Of a stretch of DNA of 64,000 nt, positions 26,108 to 35,409 are shown in pieces. The number at the start of each line of letters is the position of its first letter. Positions within the stretch are counted from its first letter, which is position 1. The notes below the pieces were generated by a model. It ran no database searches, was not told where the DNA came from, and saw only the letters and a program-made list of their open reading frames with translations. This DNA is from Mesorhizobium onobrychidis (GTDB lineage Bacteria; Pseudomonadota; Alphaproteobacteria; Rhizobiales; Rhizobiaceae): assembly GCF_024707545.1 (NCBI RefSeq), contig NZ_CP062229.1, positions 1,855,501-1,919,500 of the forward strand, written 5' to 3'. The position numbers and the translations under genes were made by a program.

Positions 26108-27010
26108 ATGTCGAAGAGCAACAACGTCTACAAGGACGCCTACAATCGCGGTCTGCGGCTGCTCGATGAAACGAAAAGCCTGCCGTCGGAGCCCGAACTG
26201 GGCACGCTGCTCGGCGTCAGCCGCACGACGATCCGCACCATCCTTGCGCGGATGGAAGAAACGGGGCTGATCGCCTGGAACAAGCGCAGCAAGACGGTCT
26301 TGCGCGTGCCGCGGCCGGACGACTTTTTCCCCGAGGAAGAGACTGACACGCTGTCGCAGATCATCGAGCGCTCTTTCATGCGACGGCTGCTTGCCGGCGG
26401 CGCCGAGCCCGGCATGCAGATCAACGAGCTCGAGCTAGCGCGCGAGATCGGCGTCGGCACCACCAGCGTGCGCGAGTTCCTGATCCGCTTCTCCCGCTTC
26501 GGGCTGATCGAGAAGCGCCGCAACAGCCATTGGGTCCTGAAAGGTTTTACCCGCGCTTTCGCGCTGGAATTGACCGAAATCCGCGAGATGTTCGAACTGC
26601 GCTCGGCCGCCGCCTTTGCCGCCCTGCCGGAAGACGGCCCGGTCTGGGCCGACCTCGACCTCCTGGAAGACGAGCATCGCCTGCTGGCGCGTGAGATCGC
26701 CACGCGCTTCAACGAATTCTCGGAGCTCGACGAGCGCTTTCACCGGCTGATCCACCGCGCGTCGCACAATCGCTTCATCGTCGATTTCTACGACGTCATC
26801 GCCATGATCTTCCACTACCACTACCAGTGGAACAAGGCGCAGGAGCGCGAGCGCAACGAAGTGGCGGTCGCGGAGCATCTGGCCTATATCGCAGCGCTCA
26901 AATCGCGCGATCCCGACAAGGTCGACGCCGCCTGCCGCAAGCATCTGAAGTCGGCGCGGCACACGCTGCTGACGTCGATTCCGGAAGGCCAGCAGCCGCA
27001 ACGGGCTTAA
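26108..27010 (+). CDS. GntR-family regulator with two winged-helix domains plus FCD domain
   Basis: A 300-residue regulator. The first helix-turn-helix unit is at about residues 22-70 (SLPSEPELGTLLGVSRTTIR and EETGLIAWNKRSK). The second is at about residues 95-145 (QINELELAREIGVGTTSVRE, FGLIEKRRNSHWVLKGF), followed by a helical FCD domain with EIREMFELRSAAAFAAL and a metal-site-like FHRLIHRASHN. Usual FadR-type proteins have only one winged helix and about 240 residues. The start has GGGCAGGGG before it. It diverges from the dehydratase gene and probably regulates it through the inverted repeat at 25912-25942. Confidence 0.83.
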   Translation: MSKSNNVYKDAYNRGLRLLDETKSLPSEPELGTLLGVSRTTIRTILARMEETGLIAWNKRSKTVLRVPRPDDFFPEEETDTLSQIIERSFMRRLLAGGAEPGMQINELELAREIGVGTTSVREFLIRFSRFGLIEKRRNSHWVLKGFTRAFALELTEIREMFELRSAAAFAALPEDGPVWADLDLLEDEHRLLAREIATRFNEFSELDERFHRLIHRASHNRFIVDFYDVIAMIFHYHYQWNKAQERERNEVAVAEHLAYIAALKSRDPDKVDAACRKHLKSARHTLLTSIPEGQQPQRA

Positions 27011-27129
27011 AGCGCCGCGTTGCCGCAGCAGTGATTTGGCGATTTTCCACCTGCTGAGCCCGTGCTAGATATCTGGCCGTTGCTGCGTGAAGAGGCAGGT
27101 CTTTGAATATCCGGCGGAGACGATGGAGC

Positions 27130-27483
27130 ATGCCGGCCGCGTTCGCTGCGGCCTATTTGCTCGTGCTCCAGTCGGTGCTTGGCGCATTCGCCTTCGGCTT
27201 AAGCCCGAATGCTTCGCAACTCGACGCTTTCGGCAATGTCATCTGCACCCAGGAGGGCGCGGCCCAGCTTCCAGGCGGCGATCCGCAGCAGCACATGCCG
27301 GCTTGCTGCATGCTTGGCTGCGGTGTGGCCGCGGCTGCCTATGCGCCGCCACCCGCTGCCGCCACGGTGGCCGGCAACTTTTCCGTCGAAACCGTCGCCT
27401 TTGTGCTGCCGGCGTTCAGGCATCTCGACTTTGCCCGCGACCGCTCTCCGTGGAATCCGCGCGCGCCGCCGGCGTCGGCCTGA
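27130..27483 (+). CDS. DUF2946-family small exported protein
   Basis: A 117-residue protein with an N-terminal hydrophobic segment (AAFAAAYLLVLQSVLGAFAF) and a cysteine cluster PACCMLGCG with nearby HMP that could bind a metal. The DUF2946 family commonly sits beside copper chaperone genes, as here. Function is unknown. The ATG at 27130 has CGGAGA nine bases upstream; a TTG at 27103 would add nine residues. It is the first of four rightward genes concerned with copper. Confidence 0.65.
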   Translation: MPAAFAAAYLLVLQSVLGAFAFGLSPNASQLDAFGNVICTQEGAAQLPGGDPQQHMPACCMLGCGVAAAAYAPPPAAATVAGNFSVETVAFVLPAFRHLDFARDRSPWNPRAPPASA

Positions 27484-27587
27484 TCGCTTTCGGTTAGACT
27501 CGCGGAACCTTCCGCGGGCGCGTCCGTCCACAATCGAAACTGTTCGCGACCGGCCACCGGCGCTATCTCTCAATTCTTGGAGCTACC

Positions 27588-28127
27588 ATGTCTCATTCTT
27601 TCCGCGCGCGGTTCGGCCGCAACAGCCTCTTCCTGCACAGCTTCGAGGAGCGGCTCGGCATCACCGTGTTCCTCCTCGCCCTCCTGTTCGTCAGCGCCCA
27701 AGCCGTTTTCGCGCATGAGTTCAGGATTGGCGACCTCGAGATCGGGCATCCCTGGTCGCGCGCCACGCCGCTCGGCGCCAAGGTGGCCGGCGGCTATTTT
27801 ACCGTCACCAACACCGGCAGTTCGCCGGATCGGCTGCTGTCGATTTCCTCCGATGTGTCGGACAGGACCGAACTGCACGAAATGGGCGTCAAGGACGGCG
27901 TCATGACCATGCGGCCGGTCAGCGGCGGCCTCGAAATCCCGGCCGGCGCCAAGGTCGCGCTGTCACCCGGCGGCTATCATCTGATGTTCGTCGGGCTGAA
28001 ACGGCAACCGAAGCAAGGCGAGACCTTTCCAGCCACGCTGACCTTCGAGAAGGCCGGCAGCGTCACTGTCGACTTCGCCGTGGAAGGCATCGGCGAAACC
28101 GGCGGCATGGACAATCATGATAACTGA
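27588..28127 (+). CDS. Periplasmic copper chaperone, PCu(A)C family
   Basis: A 179-residue protein. A long N-terminal segment with the helix ITVFLLALLFVSAQAVFA precedes the mature start HEFRIGDLEIGHPWSRATP. The copper ligands of the family are present as TELHEM, VMTMRPV and GGYHLMF, in the order His-Met-Met-His-Met. Proteins of this group deliver Cu(I) to cytochrome oxidase. It lies between DUF2946 and YcnI-family genes. The membrane segment may be a signal peptide or an anchor. Confidence 0.9.
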   Translation: MSHSFRARFGRNSLFLHSFEERLGITVFLLALLFVSAQAVFAHEFRIGDLEIGHPWSRATPLGAKVAGGYFTVTNTGSSPDRLLSISSDVSDRTELHEMGVKDGVMTMRPVSGGLEIPAGAKVALSPGGYHLMFVGLKRQPKQGETFPATLTFEKAGSVTVDFAVEGIGETGGMDNHDN

Positions 28128-28184
28128 TCCGGCACGCCAACTGACCCGGCCAGATCCGGACAATTCGAAATTTGAGGAACCATC

Positions 28185-28703
28185 ATGAACACGTATCTTT
28201 TGTCGGCCTGCGCGCTTCTCGCTCTCGGGACGGGCACGGCTTTCGCTCACGTCACGCTCGAAACCCAGGAAGCAGCGGTCGGCTCGACCTACAAGGCGAT
28301 CCTGCGCGTGCCGCATGGCTGCGCGGGCAAGGCGACGACCGCCGTGCGCGTGCAAATCCCGGAAGGGGTGATTTCGGTAAAGCCGATGCCGAAGGCGGGC
28401 TGGACGCTGCAGGTCAAGAAGGGCAAGTACGAGAAATCCTACCAGCTCTATGATGAGACGGTGACGTCAGGCGCTAGGGAAGTCGACTGGAGCGGCGGCA
28501 GCCTGCCGGACGAATTCTACGACGAATTCGACTTCCGCGGCACACTGGCGGTGGACCTGCCTGCCGGTCAAACGCTCTACTTCCCGGTGGTGCAGGAATG
28601 CGACGGCGCCGCCGAACGCTGGATCGAGATTCCAGCGGCCGGGCAGGATGAGGACGCGCTGGAATATCCGGCGCCCGGCCTCAAGCTTGCGCCGAAGAAA
28701 TGA
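28185..28703 (+). CDS. YcnI-family (DUF1775) copper-associated protein
   Basis: A 172-residue exported protein with signal peptide MNTYLLSACALLALGTGTAF and cleavage before HVTLETQEA, which leaves the N-terminal His used for Cu(II) binding in YcnI. The beta-sandwich includes LRVPHGCAGKATTAVRVQIP and ELE-type ends. A conserved W in GWTLQVKKG is also seen. It overlaps the following CopC-CopD gene by four bases. Confidence 0.85.
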   Translation: MNTYLLSACALLALGTGTAFAHVTLETQEAAVGSTYKAILRVPHGCAGKATTAVRVQIPEGVISVKPMPKAGWTLQVKKGKYEKSYQLYDETVTSGAREVDWSGGSLPDEFYDEFDFRGTLAVDLPAGQTLYFPVVQECDGAAERWIEIPAAGQDEDALEYPAPGLKLAPKK

Positions 28704-30385
28704 TTTTTTGGCGGCGGGCCTTGTTCGAAAGAGCGCGCCGCTGTCTTTGTGGTCGTGACATGAGTGCTGCATCCCTGCTGCGAACGGTCTGCACAACCGG
28801 CCGACCTGCGATCTGCCTGCTGGCTGCGATCGTGCTATTTGCCGCCATTGCCGCGCCAAGTCCGGCCTTCGCCCACGCGGCGCTGATCACAACCGAGCCG
28901 GCGGACGGCGCCGTGCTTGCGCAGAACCCGGCGCAGTTCTCGCTGACCTTCAGCGAGCCGGCCTCGCCGCTGGTGCTGACCTTGGTGCAGCCTGACGGGA
29001 CGCCGGTTCCGCTGACGTCCTTTCGGCTCAATGGCCAGACGATCGAGATCGACAATCCGCAAACGCTCGGATCCGGCACGCATGTGCTGAGCTGGCGAGT
29101 GATTTCCGCCGATGGCCATCCGGTCGGCGGCTCGGTGCTGTTTTCCATCGGCGCGCCGAGTGCTGCGCCGGCCGTCTCCGAAGCTGTCGACCGGGGCCTG
29201 AGGTCGGCAATCTGGATCGGCAAGGTCTTTCTCTATATCGGCCTCTTTATCGGCGTCGGCGGCGCCTTTGCCATCGCCTGGTTGGCGAAGGGCGGGCATT
29301 CTGGCCGACGCATCGTCATCGCCGCGATCCTGTGCGGCCTCGTCGCGGCGCCGTTGTCGCTCGGCTTGCAGGGACTGGACGCGCTCGGTGCACCGTTCGC
29401 CCGGCTGGCACAGCCGGGCGTCTGGCAGGCAGGGCTCGGCACCAGCTTTGGCTGGACGGTGCTGGTCGCGCTGGTGGCGCTCGGGCTGGGCCTGCTGTCG
29501 CTGGTCGGGCCGCGCGGCGGCGCAAAACTGTTTGCCCTTGCCGGCTTGGCCGGTGTCGGTGCCGCCCTCGCCGCCAGCGGGCATGCAAGTGCCGCCGAAC
29601 CGCAATGGCTGACAAGGCCGATGGTGTTTCTGCACGGCGCCGGTATCGCGTTCTGGGCCGGGGCGCTGGCGCCGCTCGGTCTCGCCATGAGGCGGAAACC
29701 GGTCGAGGCCGCGCCTTTCCTGCGCCGGTTTTCCCAAGCGATCCTGCCCGTCGTGGCCGTGCTTGCCGCCACCGGCATCGTGCTGGCTGTCATCCAGGTG
29801 CAGGCGCCCGCAGCTTTGCTCGAGAGTACCTATGGCCGGCTGCTGCTGATCAAGCTGGCGCTGCTGTTCTTTCTGTTCACGCTCGCCGTCATCAATCGCT
29901 GGAAGCTGACCGGTCCGGCCGAAGCGGGAGAGACCGAAGTCCAGAGGAGATTGTGCCGCTCGATCGGCATTGAAATGCTGATCGTTCTGGCGATCTTCGG
30001 CGTTGCCGCCGGCTGGCGCTTCACGCCGCCGCCACGCGCCCTGGCGATCGCAGCAGTGCAGCCGGCGTCCGTGCATATCCACACGCCGAAGGCGATGGCC
30101 GACCTTAGCATCACGCCCGGCCATGTTGGACCGGTTGCCGCCTCGATCGTCATCATGACCGGCGATTTCGGCCCGCTCGATGCAAGCCAAGTGACGCTGG
30201 TGCTGTCAAAACCCGACTCCGGCATCGAGCCGATCAAACGCGCGGCGACAAAGCGCGGCGACGGCACCTGGCGCGTCGACGATCTCGTCGTCCCGGTCCC
30301 CGGCCGATGGACGGCGCGGCTCGATATCCTCATCTCGGATTTCGAGATCGTGAAGATCGAGGCGCCGATCGACATCAGGCCGTGA
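28700..30385 (+). CDS. CopC-CopD fusion, copper resistance/uptake membrane protein
   Basis: A 561-residue protein of YcnJ architecture. A signal sequence ends at SPAFA, and the CopC domain begins with the copper His in HAALITTEPADGAVLAQNP and ends around DGHPVGGSVLFSIG. Eight or so membrane helices of the CopD domain follow (about residues 170-450), and a C-terminal soluble domain with GRWTARLDILISDFE (YtkA-like) closes it. The ATG overlaps the preceding TGA; an ATG at 28760 gives a more ordinary signal peptide and is a real alternative. It probably moves copper across the inner membrane. Confidence 0.85.
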   Translation: MIFWRRALFERARRCLCGRDMSAASLLRTVCTTGRPAICLLAAIVLFAAIAAPSPAFAHAALITTEPADGAVLAQNPAQFSLTFSEPASPLVLTLVQPDGTPVPLTSFRLNGQTIEIDNPQTLGSGTHVLSWRVISADGHPVGGSVLFSIGAPSAAPAVSEAVDRGLRSAIWIGKVFLYIGLFIGVGGAFAIAWLAKGGHSGRRIVIAAILCGLVAAPLSLGLQGLDALGAPFARLAQPGVWQAGLGTSFGWTVLVALVALGLGLLSLVGPRGGAKLFALAGLAGVGAALAASGHASAAEPQWLTRPMVFLHGAGIAFWAGALAPLGLAMRRKPVEAAPFLRRFSQAILPVVAVLAATGIVLAVIQVQAPAALLESTYGRLLLIKLALLFFLFTLAVINRWKLTGPAEAGETEVQRRLCRSIGIEMLIVLAIFGVAAGWRFTPPPRALAIAAVQPASVHIHTPKAMADLSITPGHVGPVAASIVIMTGDFGPLDASQVTLVLSKPDSGIEPIKRAATKRGDGTWRVDDLVVPVPGRWTARLDILISDFEIVKIEAPIDIRP

Positions 30386-30537
30386 GGACAAGCTGGCGGT
30401 CTGCACACAATTCGACGAGGCGGTTGACGCGGCCTTGAAGGCCCGTCAAACATCCCGGGAAGAATGGCATCTGGGGGAAGAATGGGCAGCGCCACAAATC
30501 GCTGCCTCAACAACAGATCCGAAGCAGGGAAGAAACG

Positions 30538-31965
30538 ATGGAAAAAGCCGAAATCGGCCTGATCGGCCTTGGCACGATGGGCTCCAACCTGGCGCTCAAT
30601 ATCGCCGAGAAGGGGCACCGCATAGCCGTCTTCAACCGCACCGCGGCACGCACCGACGCCTTCGTCGAGAATGCCGGGGCGCTGAAGAACATGGTGGTGC
30701 CCTGCTACAGCCTGGAGGAACTCGCCGCCGCCATCCGGCCGCCGCGGCCGATCATCATCATGGTACTGGCCGGCAAGCCGGTCGACGAGCAGATCGCGGC
30801 GCTGCGCGGCGTGCTGTCGGCCAACGACATCGTCATCGATGCCGGCAACGCCAATTTCCGTGACACGATGCGGCGCTTTTCCGAGCTTTCCGATTCGGGT
30901 CTCACCTTCATCGGCATGGGCGTGTCCGGTGGCGAGGAAGGCGCGCGCCATGGACCGTCGATCATGGTCGGCGGCACGGAAGAGTCCTGGAAACGCGTCG
31001 AAAAGGTGCTGACCGCCATTTCGGCCAAGTTCAGGGATGAGCCCTGTGCGGCGTGGCTTGGCACCGATGGCGCGGGGCATTTCGTCAAGACCATCCATAA
31101 CGGCATCGAATATGCCGACATGCAGATGATCGCCGAGATCTACGGCATCTTGCGCGACGGGTTAAGCATGGGGCCGAAGGAGATCGCACAGGTGTTTGCC
31201 GGCTGGAACAAGGGCCGGCTCAACTCCTATCTGATCGAGATCACCGCCAAGGTGCTGGCGGCCGACGATCCGAAGACAGGCAAGCCGGTGGTCGACATCA
31301 TCCTCGACCGTGCCGGCCAGAAGGGCACCGGCAAATGGTCGGTGATCGAGGCGCAGCAGCTCGGCATTCCGGCCACCGCGATCGAGGCCGCAGTGGCGGC
31401 GCGCGTCCTGTCGTCGATCAAGGACGAGCGCCTGGCCGCCGAAAACGCCTATGGCAAAGGCGGCGTGACCAGGATTTCCGGAGACAAGGACGCGCTTCTT
31501 AGCGATCTCGAACTGGCGCTGTTCGCCGGCAAGATATCAGCCTATGCGCAAGGCTTCGCGCTGATGAGCGGCGCGTCGAAGGAATTCAACTGGAACCTGC
31601 CGATGCCGACCATCGCCAAGATCTGGCGGGCAGGCTGCATCATCCGCTCGCAATTGCTGGACACGATGGCGGACGCCTTCGGCACCGGCGGAGCGGCCAC
31701 CAATCTCCTGATGGCGCCGGCTTTCATTGCGATGATGCAGGAAGCGCATCCTTCGCTGCGACGCATCGTGGCAAGGGCGTCGGAAGCCGGCTCACCGGTG
31801 CCGGCGCTGTCGTCGGCGCTTGCCTATTTCGACAGCTACCGCCAGGGCCGCGGCACCTCGAACCTGATCCAGGCGCAACGCGATTTCTTCGGCGCGCACG
31901 GCTTCGAACGCATCGACGGGCCGGGCGCGTTCCATGGCCCTTGGGGGAGCGGAGCGGCAGGTTAG
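30538..31965 (+). CDS. gnd: 6-phosphogluconate dehydrogenase, decarboxylating
   Basis: A 475-residue enzyme of the oxidative pentose phosphate pathway that converts 6-phosphogluconate and NADP+ to ribulose 5-phosphate, CO2 and NADPH. GLIGLGTMGSNLALNIAEKG is the NADP fold, GVSGGEEGARHGPSIM and FVKTIHNGIEYADMQMIAEI hold the catalytic Lys and substrate contacts, and the C-terminal tail has QRDFFGAHGFERID. Length fits the long-chain bacterial form. GGGAAGAAACG precedes the ATG. It stands alone between the copper genes and the atypical island. Confidence 0.95.
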   Translation: MEKAEIGLIGLGTMGSNLALNIAEKGHRIAVFNRTAARTDAFVENAGALKNMVVPCYSLEELAAAIRPPRPIIIMVLAGKPVDEQIAALRGVLSANDIVIDAGNANFRDTMRRFSELSDSGLTFIGMGVSGGEEGARHGPSIMVGGTEESWKRVEKVLTAISAKFRDEPCAAWLGTDGAGHFVKTIHNGIEYADMQMIAEIYGILRDGLSMGPKEIAQVFAGWNKGRLNSYLIEITAKVLAADDPKTGKPVVDIILDRAGQKGTGKWSVIEAQQLGIPATAIEAAVAARVLSSIKDERLAAENAYGKGGVTRISGDKDALLSDLELALFAGKISAYAQGFALMSGASKEFNWNLPMPTIAKIWRAGCIIRSQLLDTMADAFGTGGAATNLLMAPAFIAMMQEAHPSLRRIVARASEAGSPVPALSSALAYFDSYRQGRGTSNLIQAQRDFFGAHGFERIDGPGAFHGPWGSGAAG

Positions 31966-32117
31966 CGCCTAATCTCGGACGTTGATTGGCGGTCCCATGT
32001 CTTCCAGAAGCGGCCATCGCTGGTGTCAAAGCCTCGGGCGAGGTTGCGCCAACAGCCAACCTCAAGGATCCCATCTGATGATCAGCTATTCGATGCCCCA
32101 GATGCAGACGGCAAGGT

Positions 32118-34493
32118 TCATTTCTCCTCAGGCGTCGGATGACGGTCAGAGCGAAACTGGAACACGAAATAGGGTGGGATGCAGATGCCGCGCTGATCAT
32201 TCCGAGCAACCCAATTGTTGTCCGGCCGCTTCTGGCCGTAGTCGTGGGGATCGTAGGGTCGGTCGAGGACTTCACGAAAATATGGGAAGAAAGTTAATTT
32301 AAACCAACGTTTTATAAAGTCATAGTGGGTATACTTCATGGGGCGAGTGCAGATGTAGTCGTCACGACACGGATTAGCGATGTCGCACGCACGAATTCCG
32401 CTGTAGGACGTGAAATAGTCGAAGCACAGCTTGACATCGTAAGACTGATCTTCGGCAATCCGTGCTAGGCAGGCGTTGAAGCCGCTAGATGCAGTTAGGC
32501 CGCATGTGGCTTCTTGCGGCAGACCAATGCACTCGGACAAGCTCAACGCACCGCTAGGAAATCCACCTGTGCGGTGATCACGCCGAATATCGTAACATTT
32601 CGGATCTGGCGGCGTACTCTCACAGGGTTCCGCTTCCGCGGGAGCTTGCCCCTCATAATATTCTTGATGGTGACCATAGTAGCTATTTTCGGGCGGCGGG
32701 TTGGCCGGCAGGGCTGAGGCCGGAATCCGGGTGTCGCCATCCTTCACTGGTTCAGGCATCGTACGCTGGTACACGTCGAGTCCGAATGCCGCCGTAGTGA
32801 TATCTCCACGCTGCAGGGCATCACCAATCTCCTGCCTGCCATCTGGCACACAGGTGCCCACACCCGGATCATTCTCTGACCAGAATACCTGTTCGCATTT
32901 GAGACCAGGTTTGCATCCCCAATCTCGAGCACTTTTGCTTCGAGCTTCCGGCATTAGGCACGTCCCGCCCCATCCACCGATGAAGGCGGTTGACTTGAAT
33001 TCCTGGCTGAACCTTGCCTCGGGGCGCGCGCTGTAACCTGTTGCCAGTTCGTCAGCCGGAATACGGCCGTCCTTGCTCTGAGCAATACGTCGGACAATTT
33101 CAAGGCGTCGGGGTTGGTCGCCGTAGAAATGGGGTGACCCCGCCAGCAGGACCGCGTTTGAGCGGGGCGTGTCGAGCCGGTCGGCGCCCGGAAAATGGAA
33201 CCCGGCGATGGCCCTGGTCTGGTGACAACCCGTACAGGTGCTATCGTTAAGGCGGGATCGGAAATCTTCGACATTGCGAATGTACGAGAGCGGGATTCCG
33301 GCCGACTTGGCTCGATCGATCGCGTTGGAAATTTCCGCGTCTGAGATAACCTGCTGATCGTCTCGTATCGAATTCCAATATGGCTGGTTGGCGGAACGAT
33401 GCGACCCGCCAGGTGAAATGGAAACAGCTCGCCGCGATAGGATTCCCAGCGAGCTCGGAACATTCAACAGCCCCTTGTCGACTTCGGAGACGGTATAGGG
33501 CTGCTGCAAATAGGCGATGAGTTGGGCTCGGTTCGACCGTTTGGTCCGGCAAATCGCTTCGGAATCTGAGGGCGCGCAAAGCAATGAGTTGCGATCTACC
33601 TGATTTGGCAACTCTGTTGGCTCAAACCGGGAGGAGGCAGCGTTCCAGCGAAATACGCGAATTACATACGCCGCTTCGCTGCCGAAATCCTCGGCATAAA
33701 ATGCAGGCTTTCGATAAACCTGCATGTTCAACTCAAGACGTGCAATCCTGCCACCTACGAGTGTGGACAATGCACCAGATGCCGGGTCCACAAGATCCTT
33801 TGCTATCTCTTCGGGCGTTCGGTTCGGTGAGTGTGCGATGGCCGCAAGCCAGCGTTTGGCCGCCATCTGGCAAGTCACGTTGCCTGCCGAGGCAGGAAAC
33901 ACGATGTTCATGGTAATCGGCAGGCGCGACTCAGCGCGCCCCTTACGGATTGAATAGGAAAATCGATAGATAGCGCTTATCTCTCCGCAGATACTCTCTG
34001 TATGGTCCCGGAGGAATTGCCGATCCATCCGGTTGATCACTCCAACAAGCTCAATCCGCGACCCCGGATCAGTAAGCACGTCCTTGCTGATTTGAAACCC
34101 CGTGGCGCCTGCTTCGATGCCCAGCTCCTGAAGGTCAGACTCGATTGTTGAAACGATTAAGGCCGCTTCAGGAGCATGAAATGGATTGCTCCCTGGACGG
34201 TCCTTGGTCTGCAATGACTTGAACTGCCCGCGAATGAGAGTTTCAAAATTCAGAGGGCCATCGCAGGAAGAATCGACCTCCGACGGACTGGGACAATCGA
34301 GTTCGGAGACAACGCGAGGATCCGCAACAAAGGGGCCAACGAGTTCGCTCGAAACGTATCCTGTCGCTTGGTTTGTTTCCGCGGCAACCTTCCCATCCAT
34401 ACACGTCAGCCAAAGCGAAAGTGCCAATACAACAGGTAAGGCAGGCACACGCATTTTGGATTTCCATCCCTTGCGTAGTATCTGGTCAGACAC
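32118..34493 (-). CDS. Large exported cysteine-rich protein with one CxxCH haem motif, function unknown
   Basis: A 791-residue protein from a GTG start, or 778 from the ATG at 34454. A signal peptide (RVPALPVVLALSLWLTCMDG) is present. Near residue 420 is DSTCTGCHQTRAIAGFHFPG, a c-type haem attachment motif in a setting like di-haem or cytochrome-like secreted proteins. At least twenty other cysteines, many in the C-terminal third, suggest disulphides. I do not recognise the whole family. It is the last of four leftward genes in a region of lower GC, and is probably exported to the periplasm or beyond. Confidence 0.75.
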   Translation of the reverse strand: MSDQILRKGWKSKMRVPALPVVLALSLWLTCMDGKVAAETNQATGYVSSELVGPFVADPRVVSELDCPSPSEVDSSCDGPLNFETLIRGQFKSLQTKDRPGSNPFHAPEAALIVSTIESDLQELGIEAGATGFQISKDVLTDPGSRIELVGVINRMDRQFLRDHTESICGEISAIYRFSYSIRKGRAESRLPITMNIVFPASAGNVTCQMAAKRWLAAIAHSPNRTPEEIAKDLVDPASGALSTLVGGRIARLELNMQVYRKPAFYAEDFGSEAAYVIRVFRWNAASSRFEPTELPNQVDRNSLLCAPSDSEAICRTKRSNRAQLIAYLQQPYTVSEVDKGLLNVPSSLGILSRRAVSISPGGSHRSANQPYWNSIRDDQQVISDAEISNAIDRAKSAGIPLSYIRNVEDFRSRLNDSTCTGCHQTRAIAGFHFPGADRLDTPRSNAVLLAGSPHFYGDQPRRLEIVRRIAQSKDGRIPADELATGYSARPEARFSQEFKSTAFIGGWGGTCLMPEARSKSARDWGCKPGLKCEQVFWSENDPGVGTCVPDGRQEIGDALQRGDITTAAFGLDVYQRTMPEPVKDGDTRIPASALPANPPPENSYYGHHQEYYEGQAPAEAEPCESTPPDPKCYDIRRDHRTGGFPSGALSLSECIGLPQEATCGLTASSGFNACLARIAEDQSYDVKLCFDYFTSYSGIRACDIANPCRDDYICTRPMKYTHYDFIKRWFKLTFFPYFREVLDRPYDPHDYGQKRPDNNWVARNDQRGICIPPYFVFQFRSDRHPTPEEK

Positions 34494-34575
34494 GGGAACC
34501 CCCCCACTGTGTGATGAAGCAAATTAGTGTCGGGACAAGGCCTAGGTATGCAACTCAAAGACCATCCCGTCCGGG

Positions 34576-35409
34576 TTATTGCACAAGCTGACATGTGGCG
34601 TTTAGTGTACGCTCCTTGGAACGGATAAATGCCATATAGGGCGGAAGAAAAACCTCTTCGCCGTTCATAGGGAACCTGATCTCCCAGTGAAGATGAAATG
34701 TCGTCCAATATCCTTCACTTTTATTGTAATCATCATACATATAACCAAGAATCTTTCCCTTGTTGACGGAGTCGCCAAGTTTTACCTGTATTGTTTTCAT
34801 GTTGATATGCATGTAACGGTAAAGGCGACCCATCGATACTAAGTCGACTGAAAACGTTCCAATAGTGGTAATAACTCCGTCTTGCACGGCCTGCACCGCC
34901 ACAAGATCAGCAATTTTGGGATCTTCGCCGTTATTCAAAATCCTCTCCTGAGCAATCCTCATGAGAAGGCAGTCGTCTCGAGTTCCGGCCTTGATGTCGA
35001 GCCCCGCATGCGTGGGACCGGGTTTGCAACCTATGGCCCACCTGTCTTTTCCAATACGCAACTCGCAATAGTTGTCCCTATCAGGACCAGAAAAATTGGA
35101 CGCATCACATTCATCGCCCGGCGTATTATAGCCGCCTGGATTGTATACCTGGGACTGAGCGATACCTCTTGCTCCAGGGATCGGATTGAGTCCGTGCGGC
35201 TCGCCCCAGTCGAGCTCATTTAGCTTGGTCCCGTCTCCCAACCTCTCGTCAGACGGCTTTCCCGTGTCAGGGATCAGATTGCCGGGTGCGTAATACCAGC
35301 AAGCATGCTTCGTCGCCGAGGCAACGTCCGTTGAAAGAGGAATTGTCGCCGTTGTTAACAGCACCAGTGAAAGCGCTGCGGCCAACGGCAATTCGTTCCT
35401 GCTCGTCAT
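34576..35409 (-). CDS. Exported M23 (LytM)-type peptidase-like protein
   Basis: A 277-residue protein with a signal peptide (ELPLAAALSLVLLTTATIP). The C-terminal half has the M23 zinc motifs: THAGLDI supplies H-x3-D, YRYMHINMKTIQVKLGDSVN is the usual strand after it, and FHLHWEI supplies the HxH. It should cleave peptidoglycan cross-bridges or act as a regulator of such an enzyme if catalysis is lost. The start at 35409 overlaps the upstream stop by four bases (ATGA). Six or more cysteines suggest an oxidising compartment. Confidence 0.75.
   Translation of the reverse strand: MTSRNELPLAAALSLVLLTTATIPLSTDVASATKHACWYYAPGNLIPDTGKPSDERLGDGTKLNELDWGEPHGLNPIPGARGIAQSQVYNPGGYNTPGDECDASNFSGPDRDNYCELRIGKDRWAIGCKPGPTHAGLDIKAGTRDDCLLMRIAQERILNNGEDPKIADLVAVQAVQDGVITTIGTFSVDLVSMGRLYRYMHINMKTIQVKLGDSVNKGKILGYMYDDYNKSEGYWTTFHLHWEIRFPMNGEEVFLPPYMAFIRSKERTLNATCQLVQ

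Noticed and set aside
28835..30190. A 451-codon frame opposite the CopC-CopD gene
   Set aside because: No domain or ribosome binding site, and the composition (long runs of Gln, Arg and Asp) is typical of a shadow frame.
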